Shown: piece after piece, positions 33,154 through 41,427 of the stretch | How positions within the stretch are numbered: position 1 is the stretch's first letter | Layout: each line of letters opens with the position of its first letter | DNA from: DASXAI01 sp963728985 | Lineage (GTDB): Bacteria > Actinomycetota > Acidimicrobiia > Acidimicrobiales > Ilumatobacteraceae | Assembly: GCA_963728985.1 (NCBI GenBank) | Contig: CAVSME010000003.1 | Span: 1,240,001-1,304,000, forward strand | Direction of reading: 5' to 3' | DNA: 64,000 nucleotides | Program-made: the position numbers and the translations under genes | The notes under the pieces: generated by a model | What the model was told of the DNA's origin: nothing | What the model saw: only the letters and a program-made list of their open reading frames with translations | Databases searched by the model: none

Positions 33154-33801
33154 GTGGCCGGGTCGGACGAACGGCGCGACGCCATGGTGCGCGAGCAGCT
33201 CGAGGGGCGCGGCATCACCGACGCCCGGGTGCTCGACGCCTTCGCGTCGGTGCCTCGCGACCGCTTCGTGACGGCACCGGACCAGGCCGCCGCCTACGAG
33301 GACCATCCCCTCCCCATCGGCGGGGGCCAGACCATCTCCCAGCCCTACATCGTGGCCCTCATGGCCGAGGCGCTCGCGCTGCAGCCGAGCGACCACGTGC
33401 TCGAGGTGGGCGCTGGGTCGGGGTACGCCGCCGCCATCTTGTCGTGCCTGGCCGCCGACGTCGTGGCCGTCGAGCGGGTACCGGAGCTGGCCGCCGCCGC
33501 CGCCGCTCGCCTGGCCGAGCTGGACTACCGCAACGTGCGCGTCGTCGCCGGTGACGGCTCGACCGGGGTGGCCGACGCTGCGCCGTTCGATGCCATCTGC
33601 GTGTCCGCCAGCGCCCCACGCGTCCCGCGTGCTCTCGTGGGCCAGCTCGCCCCGGGCGGCCGCCTCGTGGTGCCGGTCGGGTCGCCCGACGAGCAGCAAC
33701 TGGTACGCGTCTGGCTCGACCAGCAGGGGCGCGCTCGGGCCGAGCGGCTGGGCGCCGTGCGGTTCGTGCCGCTCGTCGGCGAGCAAGGCTGGCAGGCCTG
33801 A
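33154..33801 (+). CDS. pcm: Protein-L-isoaspartate O-methyltransferase
   Basis: This 215-residue repair enzyme methylates isoaspartyl residues in aged proteins. Signatures are VPRDRFVTAPDQAAAYEDHPLPI, GGGQTISQPYIVALM and the SAM motif VLEVGAGSGYAAAIL. The C-terminal part has APFDAICVSASAPRVPRAL and LAPGGRLVVPVG. The start is GTG 33154; ATG 33184 is a shorter option. Confidence 0.93.
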   Translation: MAGSDERRDAMVREQLEGRGITDARVLDAFASVPRDRFVTAPDQAAAYEDHPLPIGGGQTISQPYIVALMAEALALQPSDHVLEVGAGSGYAAAILSCLAADVVAVERVPELAAAAAARLAELDYRNVRVVAGDGSTGVADAAPFDAICVSASAPRVPRALVGQLAPGGRLVVPVGSPDEQQLVRVWLDQQGRARAERLGAVRFVPLVGEQGWQA

Positions 33802-33825
33802 CGGACCGGCGGGCACCATCGTGCG

Positions 33826-34953
33826 GTGACCGATGCCCCGCCCGCTCCCCTCACCGACCTGCGCGTGATCGACGTCTCGACGGTGTTCGCCGGTCCCGCC
33901 TGCGCGCGGTACCTGGCCGACTTCGGCGCCGACGTGATCAAGGTCGAACGTCCAGACGGTGGCGACAGCGTGCGACGCATGGGCTGGCGCGACCCTCGGG
34001 ACGGCGTCACCCTGTGGTGGAAGCTCGCCGCCCGGAACAAGCGCTGCGTCGCCCTCGATCTCAAGGACGCCGACGACGTGGACGTCTTCCTGCGCCTGTG
34101 CGACCGCGCCCACGTGCTGGTCGAGAACTTCCGCCCGGGCACCCTCGAGCGCCTCGGCCTCGGGCCCGACGTGCTGCTGGCCCGCAACCCGTCGCTCGTC
34201 GTCACGCGGGTCACCGGCTTCGGCCAGGACGGTCCCTACGCCCGCAAGCCCGGCTTCGCCACCATCGCCGAGGCGATGAGCGGGTTCGCCGCCATCAACG
34301 GCGAGCCCGACGGCGGACCGTTGCTGCCGCCGATCGCCCTCACCGACGAGGTCGCCGGGCTGGCGGCCGCCTTCGCCACGATGGTCGCCCTGCACTCGGG
34401 CGTCGGCCAGGTCGTCGACGTGAACCTGCTCGAGTCGCTGTTCCAGCTCATGGGCCCGCTCATGACGGCGTACCAGCTGTCGGGCTACCTGCAGTCCCGG
34501 GCCGGATCGGCCATCCCCTACAGCGTGCCCCGCGGCACCTTCCGCTGCGCCGACGGCACGTGGGTCGCCATCTCCACCTCGGCCGACTCGGTGGCCGCCC
34601 GCGTCATGGCGCTCCTGGGCCTCGACGGCGACGCCCGCTTCGCCACGTTCGCCGGGCGCATGGAGCACCGCGACGAGCTCGACGGCTTCGTCGCCGCGTG
34701 GATCGGTGCCCGGTCAGCGGGCGAGGTCGTCGCCGCCTTCGACGCCGCCGAGGCCGCCATCGCCCCCGTGATGACGATGGCCGACGTGGCCACCGACCCC
34801 CATGTGCTCGCCCGCGAGATGGTCACCGCCGTCGACGGCACCCCCATGCAGGGTCTCATCGCCCGGTTGTCGGGCACGCCGGGGCGGCTGCGGTGGGCCG
34901 GGCGCCCGCTCGACGCCGACGGCGCCGCGATCCGGGCCGAACTGGCTGATTGA
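33826..34953 (+). CDS. Class III CoA-transferase (CaiB/BaiF family)
   Basis: This 375-residue CoA-transferase is the second of this family in the window. It shows LTDLRVIDVSTVFAGPACARYLADFGADVIKVERPDGGD and GNKRCVALDLK-like text (here RNKRCVALDLKDADD), with VENFRPGTLERLGLGPDVL and TRVTGFGQDGPYA. The catalytic Asp should be in IALTDEVAGLAA. GTG start, 24 bases after the pcm stop. Acid substrate unknown. Confidence 0.92.
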   Translation: MTDAPPAPLTDLRVIDVSTVFAGPACARYLADFGADVIKVERPDGGDSVRRMGWRDPRDGVTLWWKLAARNKRCVALDLKDADDVDVFLRLCDRAHVLVENFRPGTLERLGLGPDVLLARNPSLVVTRVTGFGQDGPYARKPGFATIAEAMSGFAAINGEPDGGPLLPPIALTDEVAGLAAAFATMVALHSGVGQVVDVNLLESLFQLMGPLMTAYQLSGYLQSRAGSAIPYSVPRGTFRCADGTWVAISTSADSVAARVMALLGLDGDARFATFAGRMEHRDELDGFVAAWIGARSAGEVVAAFDAAEAAIAPVMTMADVATDPHVLAREMVTAVDGTPMQGLIARLSGTPGRLRWAGRPLDADGAAIRAELAD

Positions 34954-34965
34954 CGACCGCCGGTT

Positions 34966-35226
34966 CTACGGTGCCGGTGGCTCGGTCGTGCCGTTCGTCT
35001 CCGGACCATCGTCGGGCTTGCCGCCGGCCAGGCCGTCGACGACGTCCTTGCCCTTGTCCTGCGCGGCCGTGACCTTGTCGGTGTACTTGCCGTGCGTCTT
35101 GTCATCGACGACGTTGCCCGCCTTGTCGATCCCACCCTTGATGGTGTCGGCGTGATCGGAGACGGTCCCCTGGACCTTCTCCTTCCCGCCCCCGAACCAA
35201 CCCTTGACGGTGTCGAGCAGTCCCAT
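34966..35226 (-). CDS. MT0933/Rv0909-like antitoxin-family protein
   Basis: This 86-residue, highly charged, low-complexity protein begins MGLLDTVKGWFGGGKEKVQG and continues with repeated KG...DKAGNVVDDKTHGKYTDKV. This pattern matches the family named after the Rv0909 antitoxin (PF14013), which also resembles CsbD-type stress proteins. Its usual partner is a SRPBCC-fold toxin, and no such gene is adjacent. A toxin-antitoxin role is therefore not supported here; a stress protein is as likely. Confidence 0.7.
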   Translation of the reverse strand: MGLLDTVKGWFGGGKEKVQGTVSDHADTIKGGIDKAGNVVDDKTHGKYTDKVTAAQDKGKDVVDGLAGGKPDDGPETNGTTEPPAP

Positions 35227-35314
35227 GACCGCGGACGCTACCCGTGGCGCGACGGCAGCGAATACCGCCGCGGTAGATTACAGAAGGACCTCATTGGGAA
35301 AGTACGTCTTGTGA

Positions 35315-35330
35315 CGATGGGATCCCATCG
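35315..35330. promoter_or_regulatory. 16-bp perfect palindrome upstream of superoxide dismutase
   Basis: CGATGGGATCCCATCG is a perfect palindrome 16 bases before the start codon and just before the AAAGGAG ribosome-binding site. As DNA it could be an operator. As RNA it would be a hairpin that could affect translation. Confidence 0.45.
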
Positions 35331-35346
35331 CAAAGGAGCTGGCCCC

Positions 35347-35961
35347 ATGCTTACCTACACCCTCCCTGACCTGCCCTACGACTACGCCGCCCTCGAGCCG
35401 CACTACTCCGCCCAGATCCTCGAGCTCCACCACGACAAGCACCATGCCGCCTACGTCAAGGGCCTGAACGACACGATGGAGCAGTTGGCCGAGGCGCGCG
35501 ACAAGGGCGACTTCAGCTCGATCGTCGGCCTCGAGAAGAGCCACGCCTTCAACCTGTCCGGCCATGTCCTCCACTCGCTGTTCTGGACCAACCTGTCGCC
35601 GGACGGCGGCGGGAAGCCCGAGGGCGAGCTGGCGGCGGCCATCGACGAGAACTTCGGGAGCTTCGACGCCTTCAAGGGTCAGCTCACCAGCGCCACCACC
35701 ACCGTGCAGGGCTCGGGTTGGGGCGTGCTGGCGTGGGAGCCGCTCGGCAAGCGGCTGTACGTCGAGCAGGTGTACGACCACCAGGGCAACGTCGGGCAGT
35801 CCGGCGTGAACCTGCTCGTGTTCGACGCCTGGGAGCACGCGTTCTACCTGCAGTACCTCAACGTCAAGGCCGACTACGTGAAGGCGCTGTGGGAGATCGT
35901 CAACTGGGCCGACGTCGCCGATCGCTTCGCCAAGGGCAGCCAGGTCGACCTCTACCTGTGA
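35347..35961 (+). CDS. Superoxide dismutase (Fe/Mn family)
   Basis: This 204-residue Fe/Mn superoxide dismutase detoxifies superoxide in the cytoplasm. The metal ligands are the His in LELHHDKHHAAYV, the His in SGHVLHSLFW, and the Asp and His in VFDAWEHAFYLQY. The second-shell GSGWGVLAWEP segment is present. The metal cannot be assigned safely from sequence. The start is ATG 35347 with AAAGGAG upstream. Confidence 0.95.
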   Translation: MLTYTLPDLPYDYAALEPHYSAQILELHHDKHHAAYVKGLNDTMEQLAEARDKGDFSSIVGLEKSHAFNLSGHVLHSLFWTNLSPDGGGKPEGELAAAIDENFGSFDAFKGQLTSATTTVQGSGWGVLAWEPLGKRLYVEQVYDHQGNVGQSGVNLLVFDAWEHAFYLQYLNVKADYVKALWEIVNWADVADRFAKGSQVDLYL

Positions 35962-35964
35962 CGA

Positions 35965-37002
35965 CTACGGCAGCTGCGTCCCGACGGCGACGAGCGTGAG
36001 GTAGCTCTCGTTGGCGGCGACACTGCCGCCACCGGACTGGCTGCAGGACAGCGCGACGTCACCGGCGATGTCGGCCACGCCGGTCAGGCTCAAGTGCGCC
36101 GAACCGGCCACCGTCGCCTCGGCGGTGACGATCTGGCCGTCGAGCCCGTTGATGGGCGAGCTGCCGTCGGTCAGCTGGCAGCTCACGTCGGTCGAGGCGC
36201 CGACATTCAGCAGGTTGGTGTGGGCTGTCACGAAGTACGTGCCGGCCGGCACGGACACCGCCGCGGTGACGACGCCCGGCGTGGCGCCGACCGTGGTCGG
36301 CCCGTTCGTGGCGCTCCCGGCGAACGAGGGCGAACCCCCCTGACCCGGCGGGCCGGCAACGCCTTGCGGCCCAGCCGTCCCTTGCGGCCCGGCGGGGCCC
36401 TGCAGACCGATGGGGCCGGTCGGGCCCGCCGGCCCTTGCGGTCCGGCCGGCCCGGTGCTCGGGACCGGCACGGTGTAGCCGACCAGGTCGGCGGCCACGT
36501 TCACCGCACCGGCGAAGTTGAAGAGCGAGATCGACCCGCCGCCCAGCTTCACCAGCACCGTGTTCGGCATGACCAGTCCGGGCGTGGCGTTGTTGGCCGA
36601 CGCCAGCGGACGGGGCTGCCCCGTCGGCCAGACGGTGATGAACGACGGCGCGGTGGCGTCACTGTCGATCGTGATGTTCACGAGCACCGAGCCGGTGTCG
36701 GCGGGCACGGTGAACGTGCGATTCGGCCCGGGCGTCGTCAGCGGCACGTCGATCTGGCCGCCGGCGGCGATGGGCCCGGCCGCCAGCACGCCGACGGGAC
36801 CCGAAGCGCGGGTGTCGAGGATGCGCACCGGGCTGATGCCGACGAAGCCTTCGGGTGGCGCGGCCGCGGCGAGCGGCTCGCTGGCCGCCCGCTGAGCCGA
36901 ACCGGGCGCCGCCAACGCCAGTCCGATGGCGCCGGTCAACGCGCCGACGAGCAGCAGAGCGACACCCCCACGGTGACGCACGAGAGGGCGCAGGATCGTC
37001 AC
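35965..37002 (-). CDS. Exported protein with 'DTR' domain and collagen-like repeat
   Basis: This 345-residue exported protein has a signal or anchor segment at about 13-32 (GVALLLVGALTGAIGLALAA). A single 'DTR' domain spans about 56-176 (SPVRILDTR ... SFITVWPTGQ ... LFNFAGAVNVAADLVGY). A collagen-like Gly-X-Y run follows at about 184-223 (GPAGPQGPAGPTGPIGLQGP and more). The ~120-residue C-terminal beta-rich domain (SFAGSATNGPTTVGATPGVVTAA...) is like bacterial collagen-like surface proteins. The start is GTG 37002, with GGAGG 8 bases upstream. Probably a surface filament or adhesin-like protein; function inferred only. Confidence 0.85.
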   Translation of the reverse strand: MTILRPLVRHRGGVALLLVGALTGAIGLALAAPGSAQRAASEPLAAAAPPEGFVGISPVRILDTRASGPVGVLAAGPIAAGGQIDVPLTTPGPNRTFTVPADTGSVLVNITIDSDATAPSFITVWPTGQPRPLASANNATPGLVMPNTVLVKLGGGSISLFNFAGAVNVAADLVGYTVPVPSTGPAGPQGPAGPTGPIGLQGPAGPQGTAGPQGVAGPPGQGGSPSFAGSATNGPTTVGATPGVVTAAVSVPAGTYFVTAHTNLLNVGASTDVSCQLTDGSSPINGLDGQIVTAEATVAGSAHLSLTGVADIAGDVALSCSQSGGGSVAANESYLTLVAVGTQLP

Positions 37003-37123
37003 AGTTCCGCCTCCGCATTTGGCTCGCTGATCGTCCACGAGCGAGTGGGCGAACGCTACTTCACCCTTTCGGGGCGTGCCTGGCGGCCTAGCGGCAACCG
37101 AGCGCCCTGTCCGGATCCGTCCG

Positions 37124-38539
37124 ATGCCGTCGCCGTCGGCGCGCCAGACTGCTGACGTGGACGCCTTCTCTGCCGTGACCACCACGGGCATCTACTGCGT
37201 GCCGACCTGTTCCGGGCGACCACTGCCCGCCCATGTGCGGCCGTACGACATGGCGGCGGCGGCGGAGGTGGCCGGCTTCCGACCGTGCCATCGCTGCCGT
37301 CCGTACCGCACGGCCGAAGTGGTCGACTGGGCCGGCCCCGAGCTCGTGTGCCGCGCCGTCCAATTGGTGCTGGCCGGCGCGCTCGACGGCGGCGCCACCG
37401 AAGGCACGCTCGCGGCCCGGTTGGGCATCTCCAGCCGTCACCTGCGCCGCCTCTTCGCCGCCCATCTCGGCGTCACGCCCGATCAGCTGGCCCGGTCGCG
37501 CCGGGCCCACTTCGCCCGCCGCCTCATGGACGACACCGACTTGAGCTTCACCCAGATCGCCTACGCGTCCGGGTTCGGCAGCGTGCGCCAGCTCAACCGG
37601 GCGTGCCAGGACGTCTTCCAGGCCGCGCCGAACGAGCTGCGGGCGCGCCGGCGCCGCCATGATCGCCTCGTCGCCGACGGCGGGCTGGCGCTGCGCGTCC
37701 CGTTCCGCGGCCCGCTCGACTGGCCCGGCCTGCTCGGCTACTTCGCCGCCCGCGCCATCCCCGGCGTCGAGCACGTGGACGGCGACACGTACCGCCGGAC
37801 CATCGTGGTCGACGGTGACCCGGGCGTCCTGGAGCTGGCGCCCGGCGGTGACGACCACCTCGTGCTGCGGGCCCACCTTCCCCACTGGGAAGGTCTCATC
37901 CACGTGGCCGACCGGGCCCGGCGCATCTTCGGCCTCGATACGGACATCGACGCGGCCAATCGCGCCCTGCGCACCGACACGGCACTCGGCGAGCTCGTGG
38001 CCCGGCGCCCCGGTCTGCGGCCGCCGGGCACGTGGGATCCGTTCGAGATCGGCGTGCGCGCCATCGTGGGCCAGCAGGTGAGCGTGGCCGGCGCCACCAC
38101 GGTCACCGGCCGCATCGTGGCCCGTCACGGCACGCCCGTCGCCGGGCTCACGGCGTTCGGGCTCACCCACACGTTCCCTTCACCCGACGACTTGGCCATC
38201 GCCGATCTCGACGGCCTGGGCCTCACCGGCGCCCGCATCGCCGCCATCCATGCCTTCGCCAGCGCGGTCGCCAAGGACGAGGTGCGCCTCGACGGGAGCG
38301 TCGCGCTCGACGAACTGGTGGCGTCGATCGCCGCCGTGCCCGGACTCGGGCCGTGGACCGCCAACTACCTCGCGGTGCGCATCGGCGAGCGCGACGCCTT
38401 CCCCGCCGGCGACCTCGGCCTGCAACGCGCACTGGCCCGCCCCGAGCGTCCCACCGCCGCCGAGCTGACCGCCATGGCCGAAGCATGGCGGCCGTGGCGG
38501 GCCGTCGCCGCCGTGCACCTCTGGTTCAGCGGATGGTGA
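37124..38539 (+). CDS. Ada-type regulator / AlkA DNA-3-methyladenine glycosylase fusion
   Basis: This 471-residue alkylation-repair protein joins three parts. Residues ~1-70 form the Ada zinc domain with four Cys (TTGIYCVPTC and PCHRCRP), whose first Cys accepts methyl groups from phosphotriesters. Residues ~80-165 are an AraC-type HTH (LAARLGISSRHLRRLFAAHLG, FTQIAYASGFGSVRQLNRA). Residues ~180-471 are an AlkA glycosylase with the HhH motif VPGLGPWTANYLAVR and the catalytic Asp in FPAGDLGLQRAL. It likely senses alkyl damage and also excises 3-methyladenine. The start is uncertain: ATG 37124 or GTG 37157. Confidence 0.9.
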   Translation: MPSPSARQTADVDAFSAVTTTGIYCVPTCSGRPLPAHVRPYDMAAAAEVAGFRPCHRCRPYRTAEVVDWAGPELVCRAVQLVLAGALDGGATEGTLAARLGISSRHLRRLFAAHLGVTPDQLARSRRAHFARRLMDDTDLSFTQIAYASGFGSVRQLNRACQDVFQAAPNELRARRRRHDRLVADGGLALRVPFRGPLDWPGLLGYFAARAIPGVEHVDGDTYRRTIVVDGDPGVLELAPGGDDHLVLRAHLPHWEGLIHVADRARRIFGLDTDIDAANRALRTDTALGELVARRPGLRPPGTWDPFEIGVRAIVGQQVSVAGATTVTGRIVARHGTPVAGLTAFGLTHTFPSPDDLAIADLDGLGLTGARIAAIHAFASAVAKDEVRLDGSVALDELVASIAAVPGLGPWTANYLAVRIGERDAFPAGDLGLQRALARPERPTAAELTAMAEAWRPWRAVAAVHLWFSGW

Positions 38540-41285
38540 CGTCCGGGCAGATGTCGTACCCCGAGGCGGCGGCCACGTTGTCGTCGACGAAGCCGAAATC
38601 CGTCGCCTTCGACGGGTCGCCCTGGGCCGCCGAGAACGCGCTCGCCGCCGCCGCCAGCTTGTCCTGACCCACCTGCTTGGCAATGGTGGCGGCCAACGTC
38701 GTCTGCAAGGTCACACCGTCGGGCGCGGCGGTCACGCTGGTCGCCTGGACGGCCTGTTCGGCCAGCGCGGCGACGGCATCGTCGTCGAGGCCCAGTTGCT
38801 TCAGGGTGGCGCTCGCCGCTTCGGCTCGAGCGAGGAGCGGTTGCGCCAGCTGAGCCAGCTCGACCGGCGCGGCCGCCACATAGCTGCCCATCAACCGCTC
38901 CAACGCCGGCCCGTAGACGAGGTCGGCCTCGCCCTGCTGCGCGGGCGTACCGGTGAACTCGGCGTATGCCCACGCGCTGAGCACCGGGGCGGCGGCGACC
39001 AGTGCCGAGCAGAACTGCACCGGGTCGCCACCGGTCAGGGTGGTGACCTGCGTGACGTCGGGCAGCGCCCCGACGGGCTCCACCGGCACCGTGGTCGGAG
39101 GCGGCGCAGTGGTGGTGGTCGTCGAAGCCGCCGTCGTGGACGGCGTGCTCGACGCGCGTCTCACGCGGTCGCGCAACGACTCCGCCACGTCGCGCACGGT
39201 GCTGGCGATCTTGGCCCGCACGGAGAAGTCGACGGCCACGATGTTGGGCACGCGATCGCGTGCCTCGGCGCACTGCTGCAACCGGTTCCGCAGGGGCGCC
39301 ACCGCGTTGGCCTGGGCTGCCTTGGCCGGATCAGGCGGCGACACCGTCACCCAGTGGTTCACCAGGAACAGCGGAGCGTCGGCGCTGCCCCGGTTCGGCG
39401 CGCACGTGAAGTCGGCCGGCGTCTTGAAGTCGTAGCGGGTCTCCTGGAACCAGTCGTACGCCTTCTGGTACCAGGGCGGCGCACCGCTCCCGCCCTGCTC
39501 GGCGAAGACGAGGAGCGTCTTGCCCCGGTCGATCATCTCGCTGAGCGTCGGCAGGGGCTGGCCCCGCTCGAGCGTGTACGCGTGCTCACCCAGGCCGGCA
39601 GCCTCGATGGCGGCGGCGGTGTCGGCCGGCGTCGTGGCGTCCTGGATGACGAGGGTGACGACGTCGTCGGGATGCGTGTCGACGAACTGCTTGACGTCAT
39701 TGAGCACGCTGGCGAACGACACCGCTCCCATCTCGCAGTAGTTGTGGCACAGGTAGATCTGCCGGGTGGCGTTGGCGCTGGCCGGCGCCCGCGCCGCCAG
39801 CTGGGCGGCTCGTTGGGCGATGGCGGGGTCGTAGTCGTCGCCCGGTGGCTGGGCCAGCTCGGCGGCCCGGTCGGTGAGCACGACCGCGGTCTTCGTCCCC
39901 GGCATCCTCGACGACGACGCCACGCCGTAGTGGGTGTCGATCAACAAGGCGCGAACGCCGGCGTCGAGCTGGCCCTTGATGGTGTCGATCTGCTCGGCGA
40001 AGAGCCAGCCCGGATAGAGCGTGGAGGACATGGCGTTGTGCGACCCGGGGAGCGTGATCTCGGCCAGGGTGCGGTCGCAGTTGTCGATGTCACCGTTGCA
40101 CTTGCGCTCCCCCTCGGCGGCGGCGCGCTTGGCGGCGCGGGTGGTGGTGATCACCAGCCCGGCGCTCACGACGGCGCCCACCACCACCACGACCGCGGCG
40201 ACGGCGACGGCGTGGCGCCAACGCGGGCGACCGGTCCGGGCACCGGCATCCACACGGGCCCGCACCAGGCTCAGGAGCTCCAGCACCGACAGGTACCCGA
40301 GCCACAAGGCGCCGAGGAACACCGCCGTCGTCAGCCACGGGACCGGGTCGGAGGTGATCATGACGCTCAGCAGCAGTCCCCCGACACCGAGGAAGACCCG
40401 GCCGCGAGTTGACGCGCGACGGCGGTCGATCCACCGCCGCCCGGCCCCCAGCGCCCATCGGGGGGTGTAGCGCCGTTCGGACGGGGACGACGCGGCGATC
40501 ACGATGACGCCGTAGCCCACCAGCCACAGGGCGATCAGGCGCAGATCGGCCATACCGGTCGAGACCGCGCTCTTCACCGCATCGGACAGGCCCGGATCGG
40601 ACACCAGCCGGCCGGCCAGCCACCGCACGAACTGCACCAGCCCGAAGAGCAGGGCCGCCCCGATCACCACCGCCCACCCGAGGCGGTGCACGGCACGGCG
40701 CCGATCGAGGGCCAGGATGATGCCGACGGTGGCGGCGAGGACGGCTCCGAGGAACCCGCCGAGCAACAGCACCCCGGTGATGTCCTGCCACTGCCAGAAC
40801 CGGTAGCTGTCGAGGCGGTCGGTGACGTCGGTGAGGCTGTCCGACAGGCCACTGCTCGACTGCGCGCCGGGCTCGGCGCTGCCGGGCAGCTGCAGGGAAC
40901 TGGTGATGATGGCGATCGAGTCGGACAGGTTCAGCCCGGCGCCGCCCGTCGACTCGCCCTCCAGCAGCGCCTCGTGCGTGCGCTGGACGGCGGTGCGGAA
41001 GATCGAACGGAACGTGTCGGTGTTGATGCCGGCTTCGACCGCCAACTCGAAGGCGGGCCGGAAGTTGACCGCTTGCTGGTTGCCCCCCCGGGCCAGTTGC
41101 TCGGTCAGGCGGGCGGCCATCTCGTGGCGCACCGTCGCCGAGTCGAGCAGAGCGACGACGCGATCGCTGAACTCCTCGCTCTCGTAGATCGTCGAGTTGG
41201 CCCAGCCGGCGATCACGGCAACGGGCAGCAGCACACCGGACAGCACGATCAGCGCCATGCTGAGGAACGGGCGCAGTCGTCGCAC
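38526..41285 (-). CDS. Multi-pass membrane protein with extracytoplasmic PI-PLC-like domain
   Basis: This ~919-residue protein has a large N-terminal membrane part. Hydrophobic segments lie at about 9-27, 171-193, 203-223, 248-266, 297-311, 317-336 and 358-380, with a long soluble loop between the first and second. Residues ~400-690 resemble the X domain of phosphatidylinositol-specific phospholipase C: TLPGSHNAMSS (His416), ALLIDTHYG and LCHNYCEMG (His514) supply the two catalytic His. A Thr-rich stalk (SSTPSTTAASTTTTTAPPPT) leads to a ~170-residue C-terminal domain with no recognised family. It probably cleaves phosphoinositides or related lipids outside the membrane. The start is GTG 41285. 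Confidence 0.82.
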   Translation of the reverse strand: MRRLRPFLSMALIVLSGVLLPVAVIAGWANSTIYESEEFSDRVVALLDSATVRHEMAARLTEQLARGGNQQAVNFRPAFELAVEAGINTDTFRSIFRTAVQRTHEALLEGESTGGAGLNLSDSIAIITSSLQLPGSAEPGAQSSSGLSDSLTDVTDRLDSYRFWQWQDITGVLLLGGFLGAVLAATVGIILALDRRRAVHRLGWAVVIGAALLFGLVQFVRWLAGRLVSDPGLSDAVKSAVSTGMADLRLIALWLVGYGVIVIAASSPSERRYTPRWALGAGRRWIDRRRASTRGRVFLGVGGLLLSVMITSDPVPWLTTAVFLGALWLGYLSVLELLSLVRARVDAGARTGRPRWRHAVAVAAVVVVVGAVVSAGLVITTTRAAKRAAAEGERKCNGDIDNCDRTLAEITLPGSHNAMSSTLYPGWLFAEQIDTIKGQLDAGVRALLIDTHYGVASSSRMPGTKTAVVLTDRAAELAQPPGDDYDPAIAQRAAQLAARAPASANATRQIYLCHNYCEMGAVSFASVLNDVKQFVDTHPDDVVTLVIQDATTPADTAAAIEAAGLGEHAYTLERGQPLPTLSEMIDRGKTLLVFAEQGGSGAPPWYQKAYDWFQETRYDFKTPADFTCAPNRGSADAPLFLVNHWVTVSPPDPAKAAQANAVAPLRNRLQQCAEARDRVPNIVAVDFSVRAKIASTVRDVAESLRDRVRRASSTPSTTAASTTTTTAPPPTTVPVEPVGALPDVTQVTTLTGGDPVQFCSALVAAAPVLSAWAYAEFTGTPAQQGEADLVYGPALERLMGSYVAAAPVELAQLAQPLLARAEAASATLKQLGLDDDAVAALAEQAVQATSVTAAPDGVTLQTTLAATIAKQVGQDKLAAAASAFSAAQGDPSKATDFGFVDDNVAAASGYDICPDVTIR

Positions 41286-41427
41286 AGTGGCTGGGCACTG
41301 TACTCGCGGGCCCCACGACGGTCCCGGCACCGCGACAGCGCCCGTTCACCCCCCGGTGGGGAGGCGGACACGTGGAGGCAACAAGGGAGACCTAGCCTGG
41401 TCATCCCACGGACTGGGGGTCGTCCAC

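Noticed and set aside
34966..35226. A toxin-antitoxin system based on the Rv0909-like protein
   Set aside because: No toxin gene is adjacent; neighbours are a CoA-transferase and superoxide dismutase.
36330..36450. A tandem-repeat or CRISPR-like array
   Set aside because: The repeats are the Gly-X-Y codons of a collagen-like protein stretch, with no spacers.
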